A program made the position numbers and the translations under genes. Below, in pieces: positions 1 through 6,826 of a stretch of 19,573 nucleotides of DNA (position 1 is its first letter; every line of letters starts with the position of its first letter). The notes beneath the pieces are model-generated. The model had not been told where the DNA came from. It saw only the letters and a program-made list of their open reading frames with translations, and searched no databases. The DNA is from Gammaproteobacteria bacterium (GTDB lineage Bacteria > Pseudomonadota > Gammaproteobacteria > Pseudomonadales > Pseudohongiellaceae), in assembly GCA_003556835.1 (NCBI GenBank), contig PWQG01000113.1, positions 1 to 19,573 on the forward strand, written 5' to 3'.

Positions 1-299
1 AGGCCGCCGAGGCGGTGGAGTATTACGTCTACCGAGCCGTGCGCGAGGCGGGCAGCCTGACCGCCGCCCTGGGCGGCCTGGACGCCTTCGTCTTCACCGC
101 CGGTATCGGCGAGAACGCCGCCCCGGTGCGCGCCGCGATTTGCGAGCGGTTGGCCTGGCTGGGCATCACCCTCGACCCCGAGGCCAACGCCCGCAACGCG
201 GGCTGTATCACCACCGCCGACAGCCAGGTGCCGGTCTACGTGATCCCGACCAACGAGGAGCTGATGATCGCCCAGCATACGCTGCGTGTTTTGGGCTGA
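1..299 (+). CDS. ackA: Acetate kinase, C-terminal part (5' end outside the window)
   Basis: This is the last ~99 codons of an acetate kinase, which interconverts acetate and ATP with acetyl phosphate and ADP in the cytoplasm. The reading frame is already open at position 3, so the gene begins left of the window; the GTG at 15 is internal. The segment FTAGIGENAAPVR is the conserved glycine-rich motif near the C-terminus of the acetokinase family. It is followed by the family's usual ending, with a TNEELMIA stretch before the TGA stop at 297-299. The full protein is usually about 400 residues, so roughly three quarters is missing here. It has no evident functional connection to the surface-polysaccharide genes. 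Identification is by recognised family motifs; butyrate kinase is the nearest alternative but fits less well. Confidence 0.9.
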   Translation, partial: AAEAVEYYVYRAVREAGSLTAALGGLDAFVFTAGIGENAAPVRAAICERLAWLGITLDPEANARNAGCITTADSQVPVYVIPTNEELMIAQHTLRVLG

Positions 300-326
300 C
301 CTGGACGTGCGCTGATCGTTTATAAT
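296..326 (+). promoter_or_regulatory. Likely sigma-70 promoter of the toxin-antitoxin operon
   Basis: A perfect TATAAT -10 box lies at 321-326. A partial -35 (CTGACC, 4 of 6 matches) sits at 296-301 with a long 19-base spacer. The -35 overlaps the acetate kinase stop codon. The -10 runs into the left half of the inverted repeat at 324-363, which is what a repressor-controlled promoter would look like. The -10 is convincing; the -35 is weak. Confidence 0.5.
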
Positions 327-363
327 GTATTCATCTGAGTCATGGTATCCAGGTGAATACAAT
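324..363 (+). promoter_or_regulatory. Inverted-repeat operator overlapping promoter, RBS and antitoxin start
   Basis: AATGTATTCATCT (324-336) and AGGTGAATACAAT (351-363) are inverted copies matching at 11 of 13 positions, with a perfect GTATTCA/TGAATAC core. The left arm overlaps the end of the -10 box. The right arm contains the Shine-Dalgarno sequence (AGGTG, 351-355) and the first two bases of the ATG. Ribbon-helix-helix antitoxins commonly repress their own operon by binding such repeats, so this is most likely the autoregulatory operator. The symmetry is seen directly; binding is inferred. Confidence 0.6.
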
Positions 364-583
364 GCCTACGACGATCCGTTTGAGTGCTGAGACAGAAGAG
401 CGCCTGACGCACCTCGCCAAAGCGACTGGGCGCAGTAAAGCTTATTACCTCCGCCTGCTCATCGAGGAGAACCTTGATGACTTGGAAGATATCTATTTGG
501 CTGAGCAGCGACTCGAAGACCTAAGGGCAGGGAAGACCCACACCATTAAGGCCAGGGAGGTCTGGGGTGACTTGGACGATTGA
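362..583 (+). CDS. RelB/DinJ-like ribbon-helix-helix antitoxin
   Basis: A 73-residue protein opening MPTTIRLSAETEERLTHLAK, the typical pattern of a ribbon-helix-helix (CopG/RelB-like) DNA-binding fold: a short beta strand (TIRLS) and two helices. The acidic C-terminal half (about residues 40-73) would be the toxin-wrapping tail. Its job is to neutralise the downstream RelE-like toxin and, with it, repress the operon. I chose the ATG at 362 because AGGTG at 351-355 lies six bases upstream. An in-frame GTG at 353 would add three residues but has no better ribosome site and lies inside that Shine-Dalgarno. The 3' end overlaps the toxin start by 17 bases, so translation is coupled. The pair is less GC-rich than the flanking genes, which suits a mobile addiction module. 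Confidence 0.85.
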   Translation: MPTTIRLSAETEERLTHLAKATGRSKAYYLRLLIEENLDDLEDIYLAEQRLEDLRAGKTHTIKAREVWGDLDD

Positions 584-836
584 GTTCGAACAGGCTGCGG
601 CCAAGGAATTCAAGAAGTTGGACCCTGCCACCCGTCGAAGAATACGTGCCTATTTCGAGCAGCGCGTACTTGGGCCGCAGGGGCCGCGTACCTATGGGAA
701 GCCGCTTAAGGGCGCGTTGGCAGGGTTTTGGCGCTACCGGATTGGTAATTACCGCGTCGTCTGCCGTATTGAAGACGACCGATTAATTGTACTGATTGTC
801 AGAGTGGCGCACCGAAAAGCGGTTTATGACTCCTGA
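567..836 (+). CDS. RelE/ParE-superfamily toxin
   Basis: An 89-residue basic protein of the RelE/ParE superfamily; RelE members cut mRNA on the ribosome. The length and order of elements fit: an N-terminal strand and helix (TIEFEQAAAKEFKKLD), a helix rich in Arg, the hallmark core GFWRYRIGNYRVVCRIED (about residues 52-70), and a C-terminal HRKAVYDS in which the Arg and Tyr lie where RelE-type nucleases keep functional residues. The GTG start at 567 has a strong Shine-Dalgarno (GGAGG, 556-560) inside the antitoxin gene, at a six-base spacing. It overlaps the antitoxin by 17 bases, the usual antitoxin-first order. No frameshift or truncation is seen, so it appears intact. ParE-like gyrase poisoning is possible, but the sequence reads as RelE-like. 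Confidence 0.85.
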   Translation: MTWTIEFEQAAAKEFKKLDPATRRRIRAYFEQRVLGPQGPRTYGKPLKGALAGFWRYRIGNYRVVCRIEDDRLIVLIVRVAHRKAVYDS

Positions 837-839
837 TTG

Positions 840-860
840 GGAGGCGATCAGCGCGCCTCC
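840..860. terminator. Hairpin at the convergent gene junction
   Basis: GGAGGCG (840-846) and CGCCTCC (854-860) form a perfect 7-bp stem with a 7-base loop, four bases after the toxin stop and overlapping the last codons of the minus-strand GAF gene. It could stop transcription from both sides. There is no T-tract on either strand, so intrinsic termination is doubtful. Confidence 0.35.
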
Positions 861-1573
861 ATTGCCTCGCTGACCTGCCCGATGATCTCCGTGGCCGCTG
901 TCAGAATGTGGTCGCGGGAGAAGCCCGCCTTGTCCATCTCCTGGTAGAGCGTCCGCGCCATCAGCTTGGCGACCTTGTCCGGGGCGTGGGTTACCGGTCC
1001 GTTGCCCTCGGACTTGGCCCGGGCCAACGCCAGCTTGATGAAGTGGGTCTTCAGTAGCCCCCGCAGGCGCTGAATGTGCAGTGACTTGGCCACCACGAGG
1101 GCGAGGATGGATGCCATGCGCAAATCGTCCTCGCCCAGCCGCCGCGTGCCCTCCGGGCTGTCCACATTGATCACGCCCACCACCTCATCCTCCAGCACGA
1201 TGGGCACGGAAATGCTGTCGGGGCCTTTCGCCTCCGGCCGCTTCGCCAGGGGGGCGTACTCCGAGTCGGGCAGGTCCGAGATCAACAGTGGCTTGCCGGA
1301 ACTGGCCACCTGGCCGGCGATTCCGCTGCCCAGGCCCTGCGCCTCCTCGTAGGCGGCTTCGGGTAGATCCCCGTGGTGCGCCTGCACCCGCAGCTTCGGT
1401 TCACCGTTATCCGGGTCGTGCTTGATCAGCATGATCGAGCAGTGCCGGCAGGCCATGGCGTGGCTGACCAGCTCCGCCAGCCTCGCCAACCCGCGCTCGG
1501 TGGATTCCGACTCCTCCACAAAGCGGGCGAGTTGGCGGAGGTCTTCGTCAAATCGGGAAAGTGCCTGGCCCAT
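848..1573 (-). CDS. GAF-domain signalling protein
   Basis: A 241-residue soluble protein with one GAF domain (about residues 20-170). It shows the typical run: a region with ARLAELVSHAMACRHCSIML, a glycine-rich GLGSGIAGQVASSGKPLLI, and the closing SVPIVLEDEVVGVINVDSP strand pair. GAF domains bind small ligands (cyclic nucleotides, tetrapyrroles, others) or sense redox state, but the ligand cannot be read here; two Cys near CRHCS might matter. No kinase, GGDEF, HTH or phosphatase domain follows; the C-terminal ~70 residues are helical and of no family I recognise. The ATG at 1573 has AAGGAG five bases upstream. It is divergent from the polysaccharide operon across a 238-bp gap, so shared regulation is possible but unproven. 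Confidence 0.8.
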   Translation of the reverse strand: MGQALSRFDEDLRQLARFVEESESTERGLARLAELVSHAMACRHCSIMLIKHDPDNGEPKLRVQAHHGDLPEAAYEEAQGLGSGIAGQVASSGKPLLISDLPDSEYAPLAKRPEAKGPDSISVPIVLEDEVVGVINVDSPEGTRRLGEDDLRMASILALVVAKSLHIQRLRGLLKTHFIKLALARAKSEGNGPVTHAPDKVAKLMARTLYQEMDKAGFSRDHILTAATEIIGQVSEAMEAR

Positions 1574-1592
1574 AGGTGCTCCTTGCGGCGGT

Positions 1593-1600
1593 GGCGGTAG
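1593..1600 (+). promoter_or_regulatory. ops-like octamer GGCGGTAG
   Basis: GGCGGTAG is identical to the core of the ops element through which RfaH is recruited to long polysaccharide operons in enterobacteria. It is on the coding strand, 212 bases upstream of the first polysaccharide gene, just outside the divergent GAF gene. An eight-base match can occur by chance, and the operon promoter would have to lie further upstream for it to be transcribed. Confidence 0.25.
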
Positions 1601-1741
1601 GTCACCTTACTTAGTCTAGACGACAAACGTCGCAGCCCAACCGGGCGCTCGATCCCTCAGCAAATCGTCTGCGTGTAATTCCAATACCCTCGTGTGGCAC
1701 CGCATCATCTGGCGTTGGCTATCCTATAGGCGTACCATATC

Positions 1742-1769
1742 GCCCCGATTGTCCCGTATTGGGCTTTTT
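1742..1769 (+). terminator. Terminator-like hairpin in the leader of the polysaccharide operon
   Basis: GCCCCGAT (1742-1749) pairs with ATTGGGC (1758-1764) through seven base pairs, including one G-T and one bulged C. The loop is eight bases, and five T's follow directly (1765-1769). On the + strand this has the form of a modest intrinsic terminator, about 42 bases before the GTG of the first polysaccharide gene. It could end readthrough from the left or act as an attenuator. Confidence 0.4.
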
Positions 1770-1811
1770 GCGGGCTCCACTACCACTTAAGGTGCATTCC
1801 GGGAGAGGTCG

Positions 1812-3743
1812 GTGAACATTCAGGAGCGCCTGCTTAAGCTGCCTCGGGCTGTAAAACGGCTAATAATGGTGGCTGTCGATGGCGTCATGCTACCGATAGT
1901 GGTCTGGGCGGCCTTCTCACTTCGCTTGGGCGAGCCGATACCCGGTGTGCTACTGGAACACGCCTGGCTGCTGGTGATCGTGCCATTAGTGACCCTGCCC
2001 GTCTTCGTCCGGTTTGGGTTGTATCGGGCCGTGTTGCGCTACATTGGGCCCCAAGCAGCCATGGCCGTGATTTATGGTGCCACTTTGTCCGCGTTGTTGT
2101 TCGCTGCCATCGTGACCCTGGTCCGGCTGGAGGACGTCCCCCGCGCAACCATTGTAATCTACTGGTTAGTCACGCTTCTGATGATCGGTGGGTCTCGGTT
2201 TGCGATTCGTGCCTGGTTCCAAGGAGCTGGGACAGGCAGCCGTGACAAGAAGGCGGTTGTGATATACGGGGCTGGGGCCGGCGGTGTGCAGCTCGCTACC
2301 AGCCTCGCAAATGGCAGCGATTATCACCCGATTGCATTTGTAGATGATGATCCAGCCAAACAGGGAACCATCATCGCCGGCATGCGAGTGCACAATCCCA
2401 GTCAGCTGCCGGAGTTGATCCACAGGAAAGCTGCCGGGTATGTACTCTTGGCGATGCCTGGGCTGTCCCGCAGTCGCCGAAGTGAAATCGTCCAACAGCT
2501 TGAGCCATTGCGCGCCCATATTCTTACTATGCCCAGTCTGAATGACATTGTGGGGGACCGTGCTGACCTGGATCAGGTGCGCGATGTGGGTATAGAGGAT
2601 CTGCTGGGCAGAGATGCTGTTTCTCCGCGTCATGAACTGTCGGTTTACTGTATTTCAGGTAAGTCGGTAATGGTGACCGGAGCAGGGGGGTCAATCGGCG
2701 CGGAGCTTTGTCGGCAGATACTGCGATTGCAACCGAATTGTATCGTTTTGGTCGAGCGTTCTGAGTTCGCCTTGTATACGATAGAGCGGGAGTTGCGCTC
2801 GCATTTGAAAGCTATGGATGGCTTGGGGGCTGAAGTATGCGCGACCTTGGCAGACGTAGCCGACCCGGCACGTATGGAGGCGCTTATCCGGGGCTTCGAC
2901 GTCGATACCGTTTATCATGCTGCAGCCTACAAACATGTGCCATTAGTGGAGGTTAATGCGTTAGAGGGCGTTCGCAACAACGTTTTCGGTACCTTGCACA
3001 CTGCGCGGGCTGCGGCACAGGCTGGGGTTGAGCATTTTGTCTTAATCAGCACCGACAAGGCCGTGCGTCCGACCAACGTAATGGGGGCGACCAAGCGCAC
3101 AGCGGAATTATTGTTGCAGGGGCTAGCGCGCCAGCCGGATATGGGCACCGTGTTCTCGATCGTACGTTTTGGCAACGTTCTCGGTTCCTCGGGCTCCGTT
3201 GTTCCTTTGTTCCGCGAACAGATCCGTAACGGCGGGCCAGTTACGGTAACCCACCCTGATGTCACCCGCTACTTTATGACCATCTCTGAGGCTGCATCGC
3301 TGGTCCTTCAAGCGGGTGCTATGGCGAGAGGGGGTGAGGTGTTCGTGCTAGATATGGGTGAGCCGGTTAAAATTCTCGACCTTGCTAGGCGGATGATCCA
3401 CCTATCTGGTCTGCAGGAGCGTGATGTCCGCCATCCCGACGGTGATATCGAAATCCGTTTTACTGGGTTAAGGCCAGGTGAGAAATTGCATGAGGAACTG
3501 GTGTTGGGGCAGGCAGTCTCGGGTACCGACCATCCCATGATCATGCAAGCGACGGAGGGCTACTTGACAACAGACGCCATGCAGCGGCTCCTTGACGGCT
3601 TGCAGACGGCTAGCGAGCGCTCGGATCCCCAATATGCCCGCAAAGTGCTAGCGAAATTTGTGGAAGGTTATAAAACCTCGGTTGTAGGGAGGTGCCAGCC
3701 GCCACCCAGGCTCGCGGGGGGCGAACTGGAGGCCGTCCATTAA
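1812..3743 (+). CDS. Membrane-bound nucleotide-sugar 4,6-dehydratase (WbpM/CapD/FlaA1 family)
   Basis: A 643-residue inner-membrane enzyme of the long WbpM/CapD family, which converts UDP-GlcNAc-type sugars to 4-keto-6-deoxy intermediates for O-antigen or capsule repeats. The N-terminal ~130 residues hold about four membrane segments. A first Rossmann-like domain has YGAGAGG near residue 153. The catalytic short-chain dehydrogenase domain begins with TGAGGSIG near 289. In the active-site stretch STDKAVRPTNVMGATK (about 413-428), Met424 stands where the usual catalytic Tyr would be, with Lys428 four residues on: the S-M-K arrangement known for WbpM. LRPGEKLHEEL near 556 is a typical C-terminal family motif. 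The GTG start at 1812 is preceded by GGGAGAGG. It is first in the operon, with an 80-bp gap to gmd. The product probably primes or modifies the glycan; the exact sugar is unknown. Confidence 0.9.
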   Translation: MNIQERLLKLPRAVKRLIMVAVDGVMLPIVVWAAFSLRLGEPIPGVLLEHAWLLVIVPLVTLPVFVRFGLYRAVLRYIGPQAAMAVIYGATLSALLFAAIVTLVRLEDVPRATIVIYWLVTLLMIGGSRFAIRAWFQGAGTGSRDKKAVVIYGAGAGGVQLATSLANGSDYHPIAFVDDDPAKQGTIIAGMRVHNPSQLPELIHRKAAGYVLLAMPGLSRSRRSEIVQQLEPLRAHILTMPSLNDIVGDRADLDQVRDVGIEDLLGRDAVSPRHELSVYCISGKSVMVTGAGGSIGAELCRQILRLQPNCIVLVERSEFALYTIERELRSHLKAMDGLGAEVCATLADVADPARMEALIRGFDVDTVYHAAAYKHVPLVEVNALEGVRNNVFGTLHTARAAAQAGVEHFVLISTDKAVRPTNVMGATKRTAELLLQGLARQPDMGTVFSIVRFGNVLGSSGSVVPLFREQIRNGGPVTVTHPDVTRYFMTISEAASLVLQAGAMARGGEVFVLDMGEPVKILDLARRMIHLSGLQERDVRHPDGDIEIRFTGLRPGEKLHEELVLGQAVSGTDHPMIMQATEGYLTTDAMQRLLDGLQTASERSDPQYARKVLAKFVEGYKTSVVGRCQPPPRLAGGELEAVH

Positions 3744-3823
3744 TGCGGTGTCGTGGCCCCGGCAGGAAAAGGCGTTCAATCACTGCGTTCTAACTCATTC
3801 GTTTTATATAGAGGAGCTAACCG

Positions 3824-4867
3824 GTGTCAAAACAGAGAGTCGCCGTGGTGACTGGGGTCACTGGGCAGGATGGTGCGTATTTGGCGCGTCATCTCCTTGA
3901 GCTGGGTTACCAGGTCTTCGGTGCGATAAGACGGAGTAGCACCCCGAGCCTATGGCGGCTGGAAGAGTTAGGCATTGCCGAACACCCGCATCTAGAGTTG
4001 GTGGACTTTGATCTTTTGGACGCAGGCGGTTTTGCGCGACTGCTGCGCGTAGCCGAGCCGGACGAGGTCTATAACTTGGCCGCTCAGAGCTTTGTGGGGA
4101 CTTCGTTCGACCAGCCTGTGGCAACTGCGCAGGCAACAGCGATGGGGGGGCTGCATCTCCTCGAAGCTATTCGTTTGGTAGATCCGTCGATACGCTATTA
4201 TCAGGCGTCCTCGTCGGAGATGTTTGGTCGGGTCGTTGAGGTGCCTCAGCGGGAGACGACGCCGTTCTATCCGCGGAGTCCTTACGCCGTGGCAAAGCTG
4301 TTCGCGCATTGGGCAACGGTGAACTACCGCGAATCCTATGGCATGTTCGCCGTCAGCGGAATTCTCTTCAATCATGAATCGCCTCTGCGCGGTGCGGAGT
4401 TCGTAACCAGGAAGATCACGCTGGCAGCGGCCCGTATCGCCCACGGCATGCAGGAGGTGCTCGAGCTTGGCAATTTGGATGCTCGTAGGGATTGGGGCTA
4501 TGCACCCGAGTATGTGGAAGGCATGCACCGCATGCTGCAGGCGGACCAGCCGCACGACTACGTTTTGGCAACTGGACAAATGACCAGCGTCCGGAAGTTT
4601 GTTGAGCATGCGTTCTCCGCAGCGGGATTGCCGCTAAGCTGGGAAGGGGCCGGTCCCGATGAGAGGGGTTTAGACATGCAGGGGCGCGTTCGCGTGCGCG
4701 TCAACCCCCGTTTCTATCGTCCTGCAGAGGTTGATCAGCTGTTGGGTGATGCGAGCCTGGCGCGGCAGCAATTGGGCTGGGAAGCGACCGTGGGCGTCGA
4801 TGCCTTATGCCGCCGGATGGTTGATGCGGACATGCAACGCGTGATGCAGGGAAAGGGTAAAGCGTGA
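3824..4867 (+). CDS. gmd: GDP-mannose 4,6-dehydratase
   Basis: A 347-residue short-chain dehydrogenase that converts GDP-mannose to GDP-4-keto-6-deoxymannose using NADP(H). The features are the nucleotide-binding TGVTGQDG (residues 10-17), SSSEMFG (129-135) and the catalytic pair in YAVAK (Tyr154, Lys158). The Gmd-specific FNHESPLRG and the block NLDARRDWGYAPEYV set this family apart from other sugar-nucleotide dehydratases. The GTG start at 3824 is supported by GAGGAG seven bases upstream; the TATATA-containing 80-bp gap before it may hold a secondary promoter, but no -35 is convincing. It overlaps the next gene by four bases (GTGA), so product and reductase are made together. GDP-mannose synthesis genes are not in the window. 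Confidence 0.93.
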   Translation: MSKQRVAVVTGVTGQDGAYLARHLLELGYQVFGAIRRSSTPSLWRLEELGIAEHPHLELVDFDLLDAGGFARLLRVAEPDEVYNLAAQSFVGTSFDQPVATAQATAMGGLHLLEAIRLVDPSIRYYQASSSEMFGRVVEVPQRETTPFYPRSPYAVAKLFAHWATVNYRESYGMFAVSGILFNHESPLRGAEFVTRKITLAAARIAHGMQEVLELGNLDARRDWGYAPEYVEGMHRMLQADQPHDYVLATGQMTSVRKFVEHAFSAAGLPLSWEGAGPDERGLDMQGRVRVRVNPRFYRPAEVDQLLGDASLARQQLGWEATVGVDALCRRMVDADMQRVMQGKGKA

Positions 4868-5766
4868 AACGCGTACTGGTCACCGGAGCCGACGGGTTTA
4901 CGGGGTGGCACCTTTTGCCCAAGCTGCGAAGCGCAGGCTACGAGGTGTGGGCCGGGGTGCGCTCTTCAGCACGGCTGCCACTGCCGGGCGCGCCCCGTAC
5001 TGCGGAACTTGACCTGTCACGGCCGGAGACGCTGCGCGCCGCCTTGGCAGCAGCCCAGCCCGACGCCATAATTCACTTGGCAGCAATCAGTCAGGTTGGG
5101 CAAGCGCCGGCCCACCGCTTTTATGAGGTGAACACGCTCGGCACGCAGCGGTTGTTGGACGCGGTGGTTCATTCGGGGCTTCGTCCCAATATGTTATTGG
5201 CGAGCTCTGGGGCAGTCTACGGGGCACCCAAACGGAGCGGTGTCATCGCAGAGTCTGCGCCGCTCAGCCCGGGAAGCCACTACGCAGCCAGCAAGGCGGC
5301 AATGGAGATGGCTGCTCACGCCTATATGGCAGAGCTGCCTTGTTGGCTTTTGCGCCCCTTCAATTACACAGGGCCAGGGCAATCAGCGAGGTTCCTCGTG
5401 CCCAAGCTTGTGGAGCATTTTCGCGAAGGGGCCGCGGAGATTCGTCTTGGTAACACCCATGTGGAGAGGGAGTTTTCGGACGTTAGCTGGGTCTGCGATG
5501 CCTATATCGCCTTGCTCCAGCTGCCGGGCCGCGGCAGCGCCGTGAACATCTGCACCGGCCAAGGGCACAGTATACAGGGTTTAATAGAGCGGCTCGTTGA
5601 GATGACGGGCCATAGGCCGCAGATTGTCCGTGATCCGCACCTTGTTCGTGAGGGGGAACCGGTCCGAGTGGTAGGAGACAACAGCTGCCTCCGGCAATGG
5701 TTTGATGCCCCGGCACCGGACATGGGCGATACCCTTCAGCGCATGCTCTCTCAAGGCGATGTCTGA
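4864..5766 (+). CDS. rmd: GDP-4-keto-6-deoxy-D-mannose reductase (probable GDP-D-rhamnose synthase)
   Basis: A 300-residue extended short-chain dehydrogenase, close to the usual ~304 residues of Rmd. It carries VTGADGFTGWH at the N-terminus, SSGAVYG near 114-120, and the catalytic YAASK (Tyr140, Lys144), followed by RPFNYTGPGQ, typical of the Rmd/GDP-sugar reductase branch. Next to gmd, its most likely job is the stereospecific reduction of GDP-4-keto-6-deoxymannose to GDP-D-rhamnose. The alternatives, GDP-L-fucose synthase or a perosamine route, fit less well: no aminotransferase is present, and the sequence lacks the fucose-synthase pattern I would expect. The GTG start at 4864 overlaps the gmd stop (GTGA). 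The exact product is inferred from family resemblance and context, not proven. Confidence 0.8.
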   Translation: MKRVLVTGADGFTGWHLLPKLRSAGYEVWAGVRSSARLPLPGAPRTAELDLSRPETLRAALAAAQPDAIIHLAAISQVGQAPAHRFYEVNTLGTQRLLDAVVHSGLRPNMLLASSGAVYGAPKRSGVIAESAPLSPGSHYAASKAAMEMAAHAYMAELPCWLLRPFNYTGPGQSARFLVPKLVEHFREGAAEIRLGNTHVEREFSDVSWVCDAYIALLQLPGRGSAVNICTGQGHSIQGLIERLVEMTGHRPQIVRDPHLVREGEPVRVVGDNSCLRQWFDAPAPDMGDTLQRMLSQGDV

Positions 5767-5776
5767 GGAGAGCGGC

Positions 5777-6826
5777 GTGCCTCAGCAGCGGCCTGACGTA
5801 GCGCTTTGGGCGCCTCGGGGGCCCGAAACCAGCTGGGGCGGCGTGCAGCGCTATGTCCTGCAGCTCGCTCAGGCGCTGGAGGCGCGACGCCTGGTTACTC
5901 GTATAGTCGGGGCTGACAGTCAGCCCGGCTTTGGTCAGCATAACAAGCGTTTCGTCTGGCCGCGGCGTTTGGCTCAGTTACTGGCTGAAAAGCCGCGCCT
6001 TGTGCACCTGCATGGATCAAGTAGTCTGTTTACCGTCCAGGCTGCGCATGCGTGCCATTGTCATCGAATCCCTTTTGTCTGGACACCATGCTTTCACCCC
6101 TTCTGGTCGCAGAAATACCCGCTGCTCTCGGGGGTTTATTTTAAGGCGTTGGAGCGTCGGGTCATGGGCCATGCCCGCCGTGTTTTTACCTTGAGTCTTC
6201 AGGAGCAGCGCTTCTTTCGAAGCCAGTTACCGGGCGCCCGGGTGGAGTTGGTGCGGGCGGGTGTGGATTTGCAGCATCGAGCCGAGCCTGCTCCAGCCGC
6301 CAAGCGTAAGGCGCTGCTTTTTGTCGGTCGACGTTCGCCCAACAAGGGTTTTCAGCACCTGGCTGCAATCGATGACTGGTTGGCTGCGGAAAGAATCCGT
6401 GTCACAGCCGTTACCGATCCAAAGCCCGGAGAAGCCCTGAAATCGATCAACTGCACTGGCCCCCTTGATGAACGATCGCTGAACCAGGCCTACGCGACAG
6501 CTCGCGCTTGCGTAGTGCCCTCAAGCTATGAGTCATTCAGCTATGCGGTCGTCGAGGCCTTGGCTCACGGCACACCCGTCATCTCGTCCGATCAAGTCGG
6601 TGTAATGGATCATGTCGGTCACAGTCCTGCTTGCCGGGTGGTGCCCTATGGGCACGGTTTCGAGGATGGCTTGAAACGGCAAATCATGCGATTCTGGTGC
6701 CTATCCGACCCGGACTTGGACCGGTTGAGTGACGTTGCTATCACTGCAGCCCAACCCTTCGGGCTCCCGCAAGCCCTGGAGCCTTTGGTAAATGCGTTAG
6801 AGGCTGAGTTGTTGGTCTGCGACTAG
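5777..6826 (+). CDS. GT4-family glycosyltransferase
   Basis: A 349-residue GT-B fold glycosyltransferase of family 4, probably adding a sugar (perhaps D-rhamnose or mannose) to the lipid-linked glycan at the cytoplasmic face. The N-terminal glycine-rich acceptor loop appears as ETSWGGVQRYVLQLAQAL. The C-terminal donor domain has KGFQHL, and the EX7E signature in YESFSYAVVEALAHGTPVIS (Glu252 and Glu260 from this start). I chose the GTG at 5777 because AGGAG (5766-5770), just after the upstream stop (TGAGGAG), sits six bases before it. An in-frame ATG at 5759, overlapping rmd by eight bases, is the main alternative with a weaker site; the frame stays open back to 5702. It shares its final CTAG with the convergent VanZ-like gene. 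Confidence 0.85.
   Translation: MPQQRPDVALWAPRGPETSWGGVQRYVLQLAQALEARRLVTRIVGADSQPGFGQHNKRFVWPRRLAQLLAEKPRLVHLHGSSSLFTVQAAHACHCHRIPFVWTPCFHPFWSQKYPLLSGVYFKALERRVMGHARRVFTLSLQEQRFFRSQLPGARVELVRAGVDLQHRAEPAPAAKRKALLFVGRRSPNKGFQHLAAIDDWLAAERIRVTAVTDPKPGEALKSINCTGPLDERSLNQAYATARACVVPSSYESFSYAVVEALAHGTPVISSDQVGVMDHVGHSPACRVVPYGHGFEDGLKRQIMRFWCLSDPDLDRLSDVAITAAQPFGLPQALEPLVNALEAELLVCD

Larger units (their letters stand above)
1574..1811. other. Intergenic region between the GAF gene and the polysaccharide operon
   Basis: This 238-bp divergent spacer has no ORF I would support. It must contain the promoter of the minus-strand GAF gene and presumably that of the polysaccharide operon, but no -35/-10 pair with good boxes and spacing stands out. 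The best-looking fragments are TTGGCT at 1715-1720 and TATAGG at 1725-1730, which are too close together to be a pair. It holds the ops-like octamer and the terminator-like hairpin listed separately. The operon's Shine-Dalgarno (GGGAGAGG, 1801-1808) is at its end. Confidence 0.6.

Noticed and set aside
353..361. GTG at 353 as the antitoxin start
   Set aside because: This GTG is part of the AGGTG Shine-Dalgarno that serves the ATG at 362, and it has no better site of its own.
3744..3823. Promoter in the 80-bp gap before gmd
   Set aside because: TATATA at 3805-3810 looks like a -10, but no acceptable -35 is found at 16-18 bases, and it abuts the ribosome site (GAGGAG, 3811).
2166..4609. Minus-strand open frames of 155 codons (2166-2633) and 205 codons (3992-4609)
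   Set aside because: Both are antisense to the dehydratase and gmd genes, show no family motifs, and have no convincing ribosome site.
5702..5776. Longer N-terminus for the glycosyltransferase (start at 5702 or 5759)
   Set aside because: The extra residues overlap the conserved end of rmd and do not resemble the GT4 N-terminus; the GTG at 5777 has the best Shine-Dalgarno. ATG 5759 remains possible.
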